A stretch of 64,000 bases of DNA from positions 1 through 64,000 of the forward strand of contig JADHYV010000045.1 of assembly GCA_027604705.1 (NCBI GenBank), written 5' to 3'. The position numbers and the translations under genes were made by a program. This document shows positions 34,497 to 47,165 of the stretch, piece by piece. Origin of the DNA: Allomyces arbusculus. Lineage: Eukaryota > Blastocladiomycota > Blastocladiomycetes > Blastocladiales > Blastocladiaceae. The notes under the pieces were generated by a model. That model made no database searches. It saw only the letters and a program-made list of their open reading frames with translations, and had not been told where the DNA came from. How positions within the stretch are numbered: position 1 is the first letter of the stretch; each line of letters begins with the position of its first letter.

Positions 34497-37400
34497 TCAC
34501 GCTGCCGCCGGCTTGATCTCCATTTGCGTCTGAACCAACCCGAAGTACACTCCCTTGGCCGCAATGAGCTGCCGATGCGTGCCCTGCTCGACGGCGCGGC
34601 CGTTCTGCAAGACGACAATCAAGTCGGCGTTCTGAACCGTACTCAACCGGTGCGCAACGACAATCGTCGTACGCCCGACTGCGGCCGCATCAAGCGCGCG
34701 CTGCACGAGCGCCTCGGACTCGGCGTCCAGCGCCGACGTCGATTCGTCGAGGAGCAGGATCTTGGGGTTGCGGATCAATGCACGCGCTGGAAATAGGGGG
34801 GGGGGGGGGTGGAGAAGGAAGGTCAGTCGTTGCCAACAACAAAGCGATAAAAATGAGGAAGAGAGAGAGCGCACCAATGGCCACGCGCTGCTTTTGCCCA
34901 CCCGACAGCATCGACCCCTTTTCGCCAACGGGTGTCGCGTACCCGAGCGGCAAGGACTGGATGAACTCGTGAACGTCGGCGGCCTTGGCGGCGCGAATCA
35001 CGTCCTCCTCGGTCGCGGTGGCCGGGTCGAGCGCGCCGTACTTGATATTGTCAGCGATCGTGCCGGTCATGAGAATTGGTTCTGGAGAGAGGGTCGCCTT
35101 CCGTCAGTATCTGCGAAATAAATACACCAGGTGTGCAAAAGACAGGTGGAGAGCGTACCCTGAGCGACCGTCGACACGACTGCGCGCAGCGAATTCACAT
35201 TGATATCCGGGATCGCGACCCCATCAATCAACACCTCGCCCTTTTCGCAATCGTACCACCGCATCAGCTGCTGAATGCACGTCGATTTACCGCACCCACT
35301 GGCACCGACCAGCGCCACCTTCTTGCCCGCTGGGACCGTGAACGACAGGCCACGGTGCACCTTGACTTTCGGCCGCGTCGGGTACCGGAAATGCACGTTG
35401 CGGAACTCGACTTCGCCCTTGACCGTGTTCGGGTCCAGGACAGCAGCCGACTCAGGCACGCGGTAGACGTCGATGGGCGGGCGACGGTCAATGATGCGGA
35501 ACAGGTCGTAGGCCGCATCGCGTGCAGTTGCGTAGTCGGGCAGGAGCGAGGCAATACGGCCGCCCATCATGGCCGAGAACATGACCGTCACTAAACAGAG
35601 AAGCATGGTGCGCGGTCAGTCGTGCGCCATCGGAATCACCACAGAACCACACGAGAACGTACTGATAACGCGGAAAATCTGGCGGAACGACATCGTGTTC
35701 CAGCCCAGCAAGTACCCGGCGTAGACGTAGGCGACGCAGTAAATCAGGAACAGGGCCGCCGTCGAGAGCGCAAAAGCAATCGACCCAATCAACGCATTGC
35801 GGCGCGCCTCGCGGTACGGCGAGTCAAGCCGCGCGTCGTATTCGGCCAGGAACCGCTTCTCGAGCGAGAGCGCCGCAATCGTGCGCACGTTACCGACGGC
35901 CTCAGACGCGAGCTGCGACGCCGCGTTCTCGGCTTGTTGCCGCCCGAGCCCGCGAATCGCACGCGACTGCACGATGCCGGCAAACAGAATTAACGGCGCA
36001 CACGCGAGCACGACGAGCGCGAGTTGCCACCCGGTCACGAGGGCAATGATCGAACCGGTGACTAGCGTCACGGTAATTTGGACAAACGTTCCCAAAGCTG
36101 AGTTGTGTAAAGCGCGGGATTAGGTCAGTGACACGCACACACAAGCAAAGCAGTGAGAAAAAGAGCAGACGTACTATCGCCAACGAGCTTGCGGATCAGG
36201 TTCGACTCGACGGCAAGCTTGGATGCGAGCGCGCCGACCGAGTTTTCGGGACGGTCCTATGGTAGAGATGGCAGTGAGTCAGTCATTGAATGTTCGAACA
36301 GAGCGATTAAGCTCGATCACACGTGTCCACAGAGCACGTACGTAAAACGACCCCTCTTGGCCGATGAGCGCGTAGAACACCAAGTCGCGAATCTTGAGCA
36401 CGACCGCCTCGCCTGCGGTAATGAATGACGCCATTTGGAGACCGTTGAAGAGCCCGGCGCCGATTGCGATACCCAAAAACACGAGCCCCCACTGCGAACC
36501 GAGATCGTTGAGCTTGTCCGGGTCGGGCACCATCTTCCCCTGCGGCGTGAGAATCATAGCCTTTCCATAATCTGTAATGGCCTGACTGTATACGAGCGCG
36601 TATCCGGGGGTGATTCCACCAGCGATAAAGGCTGAGAAGCACCCGAGCAAGATCCAGCGCCATTGGCTGATGTTCATACGCAACACGCGCATGATCGGCG
36701 ACTTTTCCTGCGCCACTTCGTCCTCGAGCTTTGGCAACGCCGCATGATGCCGATCGAGCGTTACAGACTTGACACTGGCCGTCCGCGTGAGCGACGCCGG
36801 CGTGATAAACACCGAGTCCGACGACTCGCCCGCGGTCGTCGTGTAACCCTCCTCGTCCTCGTCCGACGACGACGAGTCCTCGACCTCGATCTGCTGCTCG
36901 TGCACGAGTTCCCAGTAGAATCCGTGGCGGTCAATCAGTTCCTGGTGCGTGCCGAGCTCGACGATTTCGCCGTGCTTCATGACCACAATCTTGTCGGCGT
37001 CGCGGATCGACGAGAGACGGTGCGCCACAATGATGGTCGTGCGCCCGCGCGACGCATTGTCGAGTGCGTCCTGCACCATTTTCTCGGACTGCGTGTCGAG
37101 TGCCGACGTGGCTTCGTCGAGCAGCAGGATCTTCGGGTCGCGGATGAGCGCGCGTGCTGGGTGGACAAGGTGAAAAGGGGTCACGTCAGTCCAGGAACAC
37201 GAATGAGAATAAAATCGGTGCAAGGGAAGGCATCGAAGACGGACCAATGGCGATGCGCTGCTTCTGCCCGCCACTCAAGTTGGCCCCAGACTCGCCAATC
37301 ATGGTCGCGGTGCCCTCGGGCAAGTCCTTGACAAAGTTCCACGCGTTGGCCTGCCGCAGCGACTTCTCAATTTCCTCGTCGGTCACTTCGTGGTCGGCGC

Positions 37401-39364
37401 CCCACGCCACATTTTGCCGGATCGTCGCGTTGAAGAGGACGGGCTCTGCAGAGTGGAGAAGGCAGAATCGGTGAGCCAAACGTACACCGACATCCCGAAA
37501 TGAGTGGGAAAAAAAGCGCGTACCTTGCGAAATAACACCAATCTGCGACCGCAGCCACTGAATGTTGAGCTGGTTGAGCGGCGTGCCGTCGAGCAAAATT
37601 GACCCGGAGAGCGGCTGGTAGTACCGCTCGAGCAACGAAATGCACGTCGACTTGCCGGAACCGGACTAGACTCGCACCGCACACTATCAGCCAACCATCT
37701 CCTCCCAGTCGTGCGCAGCTGTAAGCCTCCAACTCGTACCTGACCGACGAGTGCGACCGTCGTCCCGGCGTCAATGTTGAGCGTGAACCCGTTCAAGATC
37801 GGCACCTGTAGCCGCGTCGGGTAGGCAAATTTGACATCCTTAAATTGAATGTCGCCCTTGACACCGTCGGGCTTGAGCCCCGACTCGTCGAACGGGTCAA
37901 CGACGGGCGTGCGGTCAATCACGTCGTAGATGCGCGCGGCGGCGCCGCCGGCCGTGACAAAGGCGTTGAAGTTGGGCACGATGAACGAGATGGACGACGA
38001 TCTGCGGGTGGCGAAAACGAATCACGGTCAGTTGCTCGATTGTTCGCTCTGCACTCTGCGGCCAAACGCGTGCAAGGAAGACGCACCCAATGAAATACGC
38101 CATGACCGTATTCAAGAACGTGCCGACGTCCATATTCCCCTTGCCAATCTGTTGCGCGCCGTACCAGAAGGCCAGCGAGTAACTCGCAAACATGACGAAC
38201 ATGATCGTGCCGATCCCGCCGCCAATCACAAACCCTTTGCTCGATTCCTCTTGCGCGACGCGGTCGAGTTCGGCGCGGTACCGCGCGCGGTCCTCCTTTT
38301 GCCGTCCAAACGAGGCGACCGTCTTGATGCCGGCGAACACTTCTTCGGCCACGGCGCCGGCGCGCGCGTAAAAGTTGAGCGCGCCGCGCACGTACTTTTG
38401 CGAGATTTTGCCCATGAGGCCGCCGGACATGAGCATCAGCGGCAGCGACGTGCACAGGATGCCGGCAAGGACGGGGCTAGCAGGTGGCGAAGGTGCGTGA
38501 GTACGCGCTCGTCGTGGCGATAGTGAGCGGGGTGCAAGAAAGATGGCTGTACCCCTTGGTGAAGGCAATCACAAACGCTGTGACGAACATGGCGAGCGAG
38601 TTGAGCGTCGAGCCCACCTTGTCGGAAATACCCTCCTGGATCTGGTCCGTGTCCGAGTTGATGCGCGCTAGAAACAGAAAATCAAGCCAATCCGCGTGAG
38701 CCGCACGTCCCCTCATTCCCGCCCATTCCAACCCAACCAACACCGCAAATTCGTACACGTCAACTCGCCGCGCTTGGTCGTATCATAGTACGCAATCTCC
38801 TGCCGGAGGAGGGCCTGCAAGTAGGCCTTTTTCACCTTGAACGTCTGCGACTCGCCCGCCCACTTCCAGAGCGCCATTTGCGCATACGAGAGCACAAACG
38901 TGCCGACGGCGAGCCCCAAAAAATAGTAGACATAGACCATCAAGTCGTCGAAAAACTTGTCTTTCGCCGCGTCGAGTTGCGCCTGCGAAATCCGGCCTGG
39001 GTGCGCGCGCGAGGCCTCGAGAATGAAATCGTACGTGTTGAACACGTTGATCATGTTGCCCATAACCTGGATGCACAGATGGAGCGTCAGTGGCTGTTCT
39101 CCGCTCCGTGGCAGACTTCGTGAACAATATTGGACTCACAATCGTCATGAGCGGCTGCGCGGCACCGGCACCGACCGCGCCGAGCGAACCGAGTGCCATG
39201 AGCACCTTGTCGCCCGCGTCGGCGAATCGGAACAGACGGTAGTACGGGACCGCTGGCAATGCCGTGGTCGCGGCCGCGGCCGCCTCGAGGTCAGCGGGTG
39301 CGCCGGCTTCTTCGTCGCGCAGCTTGGCGCGGCGCGCGTGCCGCCGGTGGTGGTGGTGGCCCAT
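34497..39364 (-). CDS. full ABCB/MDR-type ABC exporter, 13 exons
   Basis: P-glycoprotein-like TMD-NBD-TMD-NBD exporter that uses ATP to move lipophilic substrates or lipids. Exons: 39364-39140, 39066-38757, 38667-38553, 38476-38087, 38001-37740, 37665-37524, 37445-37245, 37156-36342, 36256-36175, 36097-35663, 35590-35159, 35081-34875, 34786-34497; 1,301 residues, the normal size. NBD1: Walker A GQSGSGKST (about 432-440), Q-loop [12 protein letters not shown], signature LSGGQKQR, Walker [14 protein letters not shown]-loop IVAHRL. NBD2: Walker [10 protein letters not shown] (about 1085), [26 protein letters not shown]. Both sites keep the catalytic glutamate. The linker after NBD1 is acidic ([11 protein letters not shown]), a plausible regulatory segment. 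The N-terminus is basic and His-rich ([14 protein letters not shown]). All twelve introns are 68-92 bp. Exon 3/4 (GTACAG donor) is the least certain junction. Confidence 0.95.
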
Positions 39365-41309
39365 GGTGGTCGCAGGTCCGGGCTGATGGTGGAGAGCGAG
39401 GCAGAGAGTAGGTCGAGATCACTTGTCGTTGCGGTCGTTGGTTGTGCGCGAGCAGTGCGCGATGGTAGGTGTCGGGTCTGGGCGCGGGGCCGCGCCGTCT
39501 ATATGTATCTCCGTGCGGTGTCGGCGACTTGACGTGTGGTCACGACGAGTTGGCTGCCTGGTTCCAGCGGATGCACGGTGGGGCGATGATGACGGGGAGG
39601 GGGGAGAGGGAGCGGTTTGGGACAGAGATTGGCGACGCGTGCCAAGCCATGGCTCTACCGGCCCAACGACCAAGGGGTTGGTCGGGATGCCATTCCGCCG
39701 GCGTCAGGTCTTTGGTCATCGCAACGCGGCCGTTGCGTTCCATGCGTGCGGGGGACAGACTCGGACCGTGATGTCGGTTGCGGCGCGAGAGTGCCTGTGG
39801 TTCGCGGCGGCGCTGGCGTGGCGACAGAGGCGTCTGCGAGCGGACAGCCGGCGGAACGGCGGGGTGCTGGTGGAGGGATAGAAGGGGTTGGACGCGTCTC
39901 GCAGGGGGCGGAAGGCGAGCCCGCCGGCGGCGCTCCGGGCGCGAGGCGTGCTTGTGGCGTTGCTGGAAAGAGGCCCCGGGCCGGGTCGGCGAATCGGCCG
40001 GCCATTGACTAGGGGTAGACGCGCCTCGCCGAGGCTATTTATGATTGCAACCGATGGCATCCTCGCGCGCGCCAAATTGACGCCTATGCACGCAATCAAG
40101 AAATTGCGGGGAGTGGCGGTGCGCGCGCGTCCGGTGTGGACGTGGCAGCCACGGTTGTCGTTGGTCCAAGTCGGATTTTGATGCGCTGGGCCGGTCTCAC
40201 TCGGACAAGGATAGAGATGTGTGGGAGAGAGATGTGTGACGATATATTTAAAGTTGTCGGGCCACTATTTACAAGCCCGGCCTTCCTTAGGCAGGTGACG
40301 CGACGTGGCCATCCATAGACTTGGTGATCGTCACTGATCGTCAGAATTAAGTATGGCCGCGCGGCCGTGCATGACGAGCGCCGGTCTGTGGCCGTCTGTA
40401 CAGCACGGCGCGGTGCGGGGGGTCAATACGTCAGCGAAAGACACGGCCGCAAAATCAGCCTGATGGTGGAGTCGAAGGGCACGCGGGTCGCCGGCCTTCC
40501 ACGGGCGCACTGACGACGAACAGGCCAGCAAGTGCACGCCCACAGCAACCGGGTGGAGAAGGACGAGTTGAGGTAGTATTTTTTGAATGGGGACTCACAA
40601 TTAAACTGGCAGGAAACAGCTCTCGGTGTGGCAGACATGCCGGCAAACGGCGAGTACTTCTCAACAGTCTTGCCGACTGCCTGGAGATTCTGACAAAGAT
40701 GTGCGCGATAGCCGTGATGGTGACATCCCTTAACAACAAACGACGATAGCCCCGTGGCTGCAAGGAGATCAACAATTCGAGTGGAGAATGGAGAACTCAT
40801 TGTAGAAACACATGGAGCATGGCTAACAAACGTCTTGTTGTGGATGTGATCGCGATTGCCGTTCCAAGGCGCACCTTCGACTTCGCCCAGGGCGGCAGTG
40901 ACTTCTGATCGGTTTGATGCAATGCAGGCTTCCAGCTGAATCACCAACCTGCCATGCCAAAGTCTCGACTCAAGACGCACACATCCGTTTTTTTTTTTGG
41001 TTTCGTTACGAACGAGTTGAGCACCACCACGTCCACCGCCACACGGGCCCGTATAGGCACACGTGCGCGCCGCGGTCCCCGAAACGAAAATCACGAAAAG
41101 GTAACGCAGAACGACGAACGCCAACGCCAACGCCAACACCAAACGAAGTGAGAGATATGGATGGGGTGAACCAAAATCAACAAGCCAGAACAAAAAGCCT
41201 CAACAAACCGTCCTCAAACGGATATCCTGCCCACCTCCACAAGCCCGCATCGCGATGTGATGCACCGCAGCGCGTCAATGTGCCACAGATAGGGTCCTCC
41301 GCATCCAAC
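39365..41309. other. intergenic region between ABC and OSBP genes
   Basis: About 1.9 kb holding the ABC gene promoter (CTATATG near 39,498 is a TATA-like candidate) and the 3' flank of the OSBP gene. A-rich and T-rich tracts occur at about 40,240-40,260 and 40,988-40,998. No supported gene. Confidence 0.5.
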
Positions 41310-42983
41310 CTACTTCCCGCCATTGGTCGGGCCAATGTACGTCCACAGCCCCGAATCCGTCAACGCGTCAGCGGCACTCCCGACCCCGGCGACCCCGACA
41401 GCGCGCAAACTCGACCGCGACAGGCCCGAACTCGAGCTCGCGGCGCCGAGGGACGTCGGACTGGCCTGTTCCGAGTCGAGTCGCAAATTCGACCCGGCGG
41501 GCGATCCGGCGACGGGCGTATTCGCACTCGACTCGGCGTCGTCGTCGGCGACAAACGCAAAGTACTTTGGCGCCCACGCGTCGCCCGCGGCCGCGCGCTG
41601 TTTGCGCAACGTGCGCTGCATGTCCTCGATCGCCGTCTTGCTCGCGGTCGCTTCTGCGTAATTGCCGTTGTGCAGGTGTTCGGTCGTCACGGCCCACAAC
41701 TTGCGCGACTCGAGGTCGTCTTGCTGTGCGAGTGGGGCCACCGTGGGCGTGTGCATTTCGTCGGCCTCGGCGTCGAACAAGGCAGTGGTCGTACCGGTCG
41801 CCACGTCGGTGACGGTGCACGACGTCGTCCACTTGCCCTGCATCGTGAAGAGCGGTTTGGTCACGGCGTCGCGCGCGGCCGCCGCGGCCATCGCCGCCGA
41901 TGCCTTTTTCGCCTTCTTGGCCTTCTTTTTCGAACTCGACGACGAGCTCGGAGAACTCGCCGAATCGGGCGTCGCCAAATCGTCGGGCACGTCGAATGCG
42001 CCAATCGTGCCCTTGAACACGTGGTAGTCGCCGCCAAACCACGGTTTCGGCAAGTACTCGAACGTGGCGAGGTAGCCCGAGGACGAGGTGATCGTGGAGG
42101 TGCCCGTGAGCTCGACAAACAGCTGGCCCGTGAGCAGGCCGCGCAGAACGAGTTCCGGCAAGGTGATGAAGTACTCGTCGATTTCGCCGTTGGGCGGGTG
42201 AACCGTGAGCACGGCGCGGCCCGTTTGTTCGACCTTGATGCTGGTCGTCTTGAACTTGGTCTTTTGGCCGCCTATGTCCACGAGTTCAGGTGAGCGAGGG
42301 CGGTACCGCGTGAAAAGTCGCCTCGAAACAGGTACGTACAGTGCCCGTTCAAAAAAATATTCTGGTTGGCGTTATCCAGGTAGAACGCGCCGACCGGCGG
42401 ATGGTGCGAGACTTGTTCGCAGACCATCTTGGTCGTTGGAATCGCAAAGCTCGACCCATCCGGGTTCGCGACGGTCGTTGCGGGCCACGAGCACAGAAAC
42501 TGTTCGCCAAGCACCGGGTTGTAGGGCTTTTTCTCGGTGCCCGTCTTGCACCGACTGTGGAACGACCCGTAGAGCGTGGAAATGAACCAGCGGGAGACGG
42601 CGACCATGCGGCGCGCCGGGTCGGTGATGGTCGGGATGCGCGCGAGCAGCTCGGGGTGGTCGGCCCAGTGCGCGCTGGTGAAGATTGGGCCAATGCCGGT
42701 GAGTTCCTGGATCACCTCGATGCGAGCGCGTGCGGTCCGAATCAATGGAGTACCTGTACTCGAGCAACGACGTGCCCGAGAGCAAGAAGGCCGGACAAGT
42801 GAGCTGCGAGAGATCGCCCGTGAAACTGGCCAAGGTCTTGACAAACTGCAAGAACTGCGATTTGTGCTGCGCGGGCACGACATTGGCCGCGTCCGGGTCG
42901 GGCGGCACGTCCTTGTCGGACTTGGTCGAGGGCGCCGGCGAGACCGACCGCGACTGCTTGGAGAGGTCGCTTTCCGAGGCCAT
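41310..42983 (-). CDS. oxysterol-binding protein, Osh4/Kes1-like
   Basis: Soluble sterol/PI4P exchange protein acting between ER and Golgi/plasma membrane. Three exons: 42983-42754, 42674-42340, 42271-41310; GT-AG, 508 residues. The ORD domain is visible throughout: SFTGDLSQLTCPAFLLSGTS (N-terminal lid side), SAHWADHPELL, RWFISTLYGSFHSR, EKKPYNPVLGEQF, and the family fingerprint EQVSHHPP at residues 163-170, whose His pair binds the PI4P phosphate. Later come GYLATFEYLPKPWFGG, the QGKWTTSCTVTD strand, LESRKLWAVTTEHL and TLRKQRAA. There is no PH domain, ankyrin repeat or FFAT motif, which puts it in the short Osh4-7 class. A Lys/Ser-rich insert (SSSSSSKKKAKKAKK) and a Ser-rich C-terminal tail are additions. 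It is divergent to the adaptin gene. Confidence 0.93.
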
Positions 42984-42986
42984 CTT

Positions 42987-43028
42987 GGGTGCGGGTGGTT
43001 GGGTGCGGGTGGTTGGGTGCGGGTGGTT
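42987..43028. repeat. 14-bp unit repeated three times at the OSBP leader
   Basis: Three exact tandem copies of GGGTGCGGGTGGTT, ending four bases before the OSBP start codon. They would lie in its 5' leader or core promoter. Confidence 0.8.
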
Positions 43029-43662
43029 GGGTGTGCGCGTGAAAGTCGGGGGAGCTGGGCGCGACGCACGGCAGCAGCTGATCGCGGGGCGCGCGGCGGG
43101 CGCAGTGCGGGCAGTGGCACTGGCGGCAGCGGCGGCGAGGTGGCGGGGCGCGCGGCAAGTGAAAGGCGCGTTATTGCGAGCTACACTGCGGGCCAGATTC
43201 GAGTCTGGTGTCGGTGTCGGAGTGCCGCGGGTGTCGGTGTCGGTGCCGGTGTCGCGCGAGGTGCTCGGCTTGCGAGCCAAAATGCCGAAGCCAAGTGTGG
43301 GACGCGTCGCAGTTCGGTCCCTGCCCACTCCGTCCCTCCTCGCCGCGTGGGCGCCGATGTGGCTGGCAGGCCCGGGCGCCGCGCCCGCAGAAGGCAGACT
43401 TTGCTTTTCACCCAGTCGCCACCGCCATCGACCTCGTCGTCCGCGACGGCCACGACCACGCAACGCGCCGCGCGCCCGGCCACGACCACGACGATCCGCG
43501 CCGCGGCCACTGCCCGCACTTTGTTCACCCCGCGCGCACGCACCGGCTCCGCGCAGCCACCGACGCTCCGGGCCACGACCGCGCGCTGAGCTCGCTGTTC
43601 GCGCCTGCAACCCGACCCCAACCGACCGACACGCACGCGCAAGCGCAACCACGCCCGCCACC
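43029..43662. promoter_or_regulatory. divergent promoter region, OSBP / beta-adaptin
   Basis: The 679 bp between the two ATGs is very GC-rich with many CGCGCG words and no convincing TATA box. No coding exon was found. Confidence 0.4.
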
Positions 43663-46555
43663 ATGGCCTCGGTCATTGCGCGCGCGCGCATCGAGGGCAT
43701 GGTCTCGTCGCTGCCGCCCAAGGTGAAAAAGTTCTTGACGAGCCACATTCGCAAGGGTACCGTACCTGCACCCGATTCGTCCAGCGCGTCGCAACCACGC
43801 ACCAACGCTGACCACCTCCTGCTCAAAACCCACAGGCGAGAACCTCGAGCTCAAGACCGAGCTCAACTCCGAGTACCGCGACCGGCGCAAGGACGCCGTC
43901 AAGCGCGTGATTGCCAACATGACCGTGGGCAAAGACGTGTCGGGCCTCTTTGCCGACGTCTTGAAATGCATGCAGACCGACGACCTCGAGCTGAAAAAAC
44001 TCGTCTACCTATACTTGATGAACTACGCCAAGACGCAACCCGAACTCGTCATCTTGGCCGTCAACTCGTTTGTCAAGGACGCCGACGACCCGAACCCGCT
44101 GATTCGCGCACTCGCCGTGCGCACCATGGGCTGCTTGCGCGCCGACCGCATCGTGGATTACCTGATGGAGCCGCTGCGCAAGACGCTCAAGGACACCGAC
44201 CCGTACGTGCGGAAAACCGCGGCGATCTGCGTGGCCAAAATGTACGACCTCAAGCCGCAATCGACCATCGACAACGGGTTTGTCGCGAGTTTGCAGGACC
44301 TGCTGTCGGACCCGAACCCCATGGTCGTGGCCAATGCCGTCGCCGCGCTGCGCGAGATCCAGGACAACCCACGGACCAAGTCGCCCGTGTTGGTCGTCAA
44401 CACGGTGGTCCTGCACAAACTGCTGGCCGCGCTCAACGAGTGCACCGAGTGGGGCCAAATCTTCATTCTCGAGTCGCTTGCCGACTATGCGCCCAACGAC
44501 GTGCACGAGGCGCGCAACGTGATTGAGCGCGTCGTGCCGCGCCTGTCGCACGCGAACGGGTCGGTCGTGCTGGCCGCAATCCGCGTCTTGTTGACGTACC
44601 TCGACTACTTGGGCAATGCCGAGGGCGCCGACCAAGTGGCCGCGATGGTCGTCAAGAAAATGTCGCCGCCGCTCGTGACGCTGCTCGCATCGACGCCCGA
44701 AATGACCTATGTCGCGCTGCGCAATATCTCGATTATCTTGCAGCGCCGGCCGGACGTGCTGGCAAACGAGATTCGCGTGTTCTTTTGCAAGTACAATGAC
44801 CCGCCGTACGTGAAGCTCGAGAAACTCGACGTCATGATGCGGCTCACTTCGGAGCGCAACGTCGATGCCGTCTTGACGGAGCTGAAAGAGTACGCAAACG
44901 AGGTTGACGTCGAGTTCGTCCGCACGGCGATTCGTGCCATGGGCACGTGTGCGATCAAGATCGAGGCGGCCGCCGAACGGTGCGTCGGCGCCCTGTTGGA
45001 CCTGATCAAGACGCGCGTCGCACACGTCGTCCAGGAATCGATGGTCGTGCTGAAAGATATTTTCCGCCGGTACCCAGGGCGGTACGAAGGGATCATTCCG
45101 ATTTTGTGCGAGCACTTGGACGTGCTCGACGAAGAAGAAGCGCGCGCCGCACTGCTGTGGATCGTCGGTGAACACGCCGACCGGATCGCGAATGCCGGCG
45201 ATTTGCTGCAGGTGTTTGTGGACGGGTTTGCCGACGAGCACGTCGCCGTGCAGTTGCAGCTGTTGACGGCCGCGATCAAGTGTTTCCTCCGTCGGCCCGA
45301 AACGCAGCCGTTGGTGCAGCAGGTCTTGCAGCTCGCGACCGCGTCGGACTTGCCGGACTTGCGCGACCGCGCGTTCGTCTATTGGCGCCTCCTCTCGTCC
45401 GGGGCCGCGGTGCGCGATGTGGTGGCCGCGTGCCCGCCGATCGAGTACGAGCCGGCTCACCAATTGTCCCCTGGGTTACTGTCAGAACTCGTGCGGCACC
45501 TGGGCACCCTCGCGGCCGTCAAGCAGCAGCCGGTGGCCACGGTCGTGCCCGCCAAGGAACTGATTGCGCGTGGTGACGACGACGACGAGGACGACGAGGT
45601 GCAGATCACGCCCTCCGCAACGGCCGGGCCCAATGGGGCGTCGTTGCCGTCGCCCGTGCCGGCGCGCGCGAACGTCGGCGCGGCGGCGTCCCCCGCGCCG
45701 GCGAGTATCCCGAACTTGCTCGACCTCGACTTTGACGCGCCCGCACCGCCATCCGCGAGTGCCAGTGCCGCGGCTGCGCCAACTTCGTTGCTCGACTTGC
45801 TCGGATCGAGTCCGCCCAAGTCCGCATCGGCAACGTCCGCGCCGGTGAACGACGACCTGATGGGCGTGCTCGGGCTCGGCATGCCGTCCAGTTCCTCGAC
45901 GACGATCGCGTCGGCGCCAAGGGCGATCCCAACCTCCACGTCGTCGACGAGCAATCCGCTCGACGCGCTCGCCGGTCTGGGCGACTTGCTCGGGCCCACG
46001 ACCTCGGCAACGTCCCCAATGTCCGGCGCCGCCGGTCTGGCCACTGCCGCGGCTGCGGCCGCCGCCGGGTCATTTGCGCCGGCAGCGTCGACAAGTAGCA
46101 AGCCGGTCCTCCTCGCGCGGGATGCCGGTAAAGGCCTGGAAATCCGCGGCCAATTCACCGGCCCCAGCGCCACGTCCGGCGCGCTCGAGCTGGACTTCAC
46201 CAACCACACGTCGTCCCCACTGTCCGACTTCGCGATCCAGTTCAACAAGTCGACGCTCGGACTCAACCCGGCGGCCGCGCTGTCGGCCGTCATGTCGACC
46301 GCGACGGTCGCTCCAGGGGCTACGGCCAGTGCGCGGCTCCCCCTGGCATCGGGTGTGGCCGGGATGACACAGACGACGGTGCCGCCGGACATGGTGCAGG
46401 TCGCGGTCAAGACGACGGCCGGGATCGTGTATTTCGTGGCGAGTGTGCCACAGGGGTGGATGGCAGCCGTGGGTGGGGCAGGGAGTCCGGCGGTGGGGAA
46501 CGCGGGGGCGGGGAGTACGAGTGTGGGCGGTGGGTTGGACGGATTGTTGCTGTGA
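43663..46555 (+). CDS. AP-1/AP-2 clathrin adaptor beta subunit (beta-adaptin)
   Basis: Large subunit of the clathrin adaptor complex; its trunk binds cargo and its hinge binds clathrin. Two exons, 43663-43756 and 43836-46555 (donor GTACCG, acceptor CAG), 937 residues. The alpha-solenoid trunk (about 33-600) is strongly conserved: [103 protein letters not shown] and [13 protein letters not shown]. The hinge (about 600-790) carries clathrin boxes LLDLD (near 658) and LLDLL (near 684). A beta-sandwich ear begins at [12 protein letters not shown] (about 797). The tail then becomes Gly/Ser-rich, so the platform subdomain of animal beta appendages seems absent. Exon 1 encodes an unusual 31-residue basic N-terminus. 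I cannot tell AP-1 from AP-2; many fungi share one beta. Confidence 0.93.
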
Positions 46556-47165
46556 GGAGAGGGAAGGGATGTGGTAATTGTATGTAGGTCCGAGCCGTGG
46601 GGTTGCTGGAATGTAGGGCGCTTTTTGGTGCGTTTGGCTTGATGAGGACGATGGGGGCGGGCAGATTCGCGGCGGGCGCGACAAGGACGCGGGACGCGAG
46701 CGCGGTGAGGGGTTCTGAGCGTTGCCAGCGTTGGAGATTATGGTTGGCACGCGCGGTCGCGATCAGAGGAAGAACAGGAACGAAGCCAGGATCAGAGCTC
46801 CCGGAGTGGAAAGCAGGACTTGAACGTGGGGAGACGGTGGGAGATGTTTGCTCGTTCTAACGTGACCGCGTTGCAATAAATCGCAACAAATTTATGCTGA
46901 CGCTTGCGATCAAACGCAAACGACCCCGCCTTAGTGCGCGAAGACCCACGCTGCCCTCCACACAGCGCCCGCGCCTATATAACTGCCCGCAGTAGACTTT
47001 CCAACGTCCTCGCTCCCCGCTCCCGGCAGACCCGGCCGCTTTGGCACTAACCGCATCCCTCCACACCATTTCGGCCGGCCCACCTTCCCTTTGCTCGCTC
47101 GCACAATCGGATCACCCTACCACCTTCCTCTCTGCTTTTCACGCGCCGCTCTATCACCACCGACC
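46556..47165. other. intergenic spacer, beta-adaptin to aquaporin
   Basis: Holds the 3' flank of the adaptin gene and the aquaporin promoter, with a TATA candidate (listed separately) and a CT-rich leader. No gene seen. Confidence 0.5.
46976..46982 (+). promoter_or_regulatory. TATA-box candidate of the aquaporin gene
   Basis: TATATAA in a GC-rich context, 184 bp upstream of the aquaporin ATG. A pyrimidine-rich stretch between it and the ATG is a likely transcription start zone. Confidence 0.4.

Noticed and set aside
38477-38552. Reading straight through the third ABC intron
   Set aside because: Read-through gives residues unlike any ABCB helix and then a stop. Splicing GG to C at GTACAG...CTAG restores the expected helix spacing.
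42730-44526. 598-codon plus-strand frame running from OSBP into adaptin
   Set aside because: Crosses two real genes in wrong frames; becomes Arg-rich nonsense over the adaptin trunk.
44009-45463. 484-codon minus-strand frame over beta-adaptin
   Set aside because: Shadow of the conserved alpha-solenoid; His/Val/Asp-rich repeats mirror the codon bias of the sense strand.
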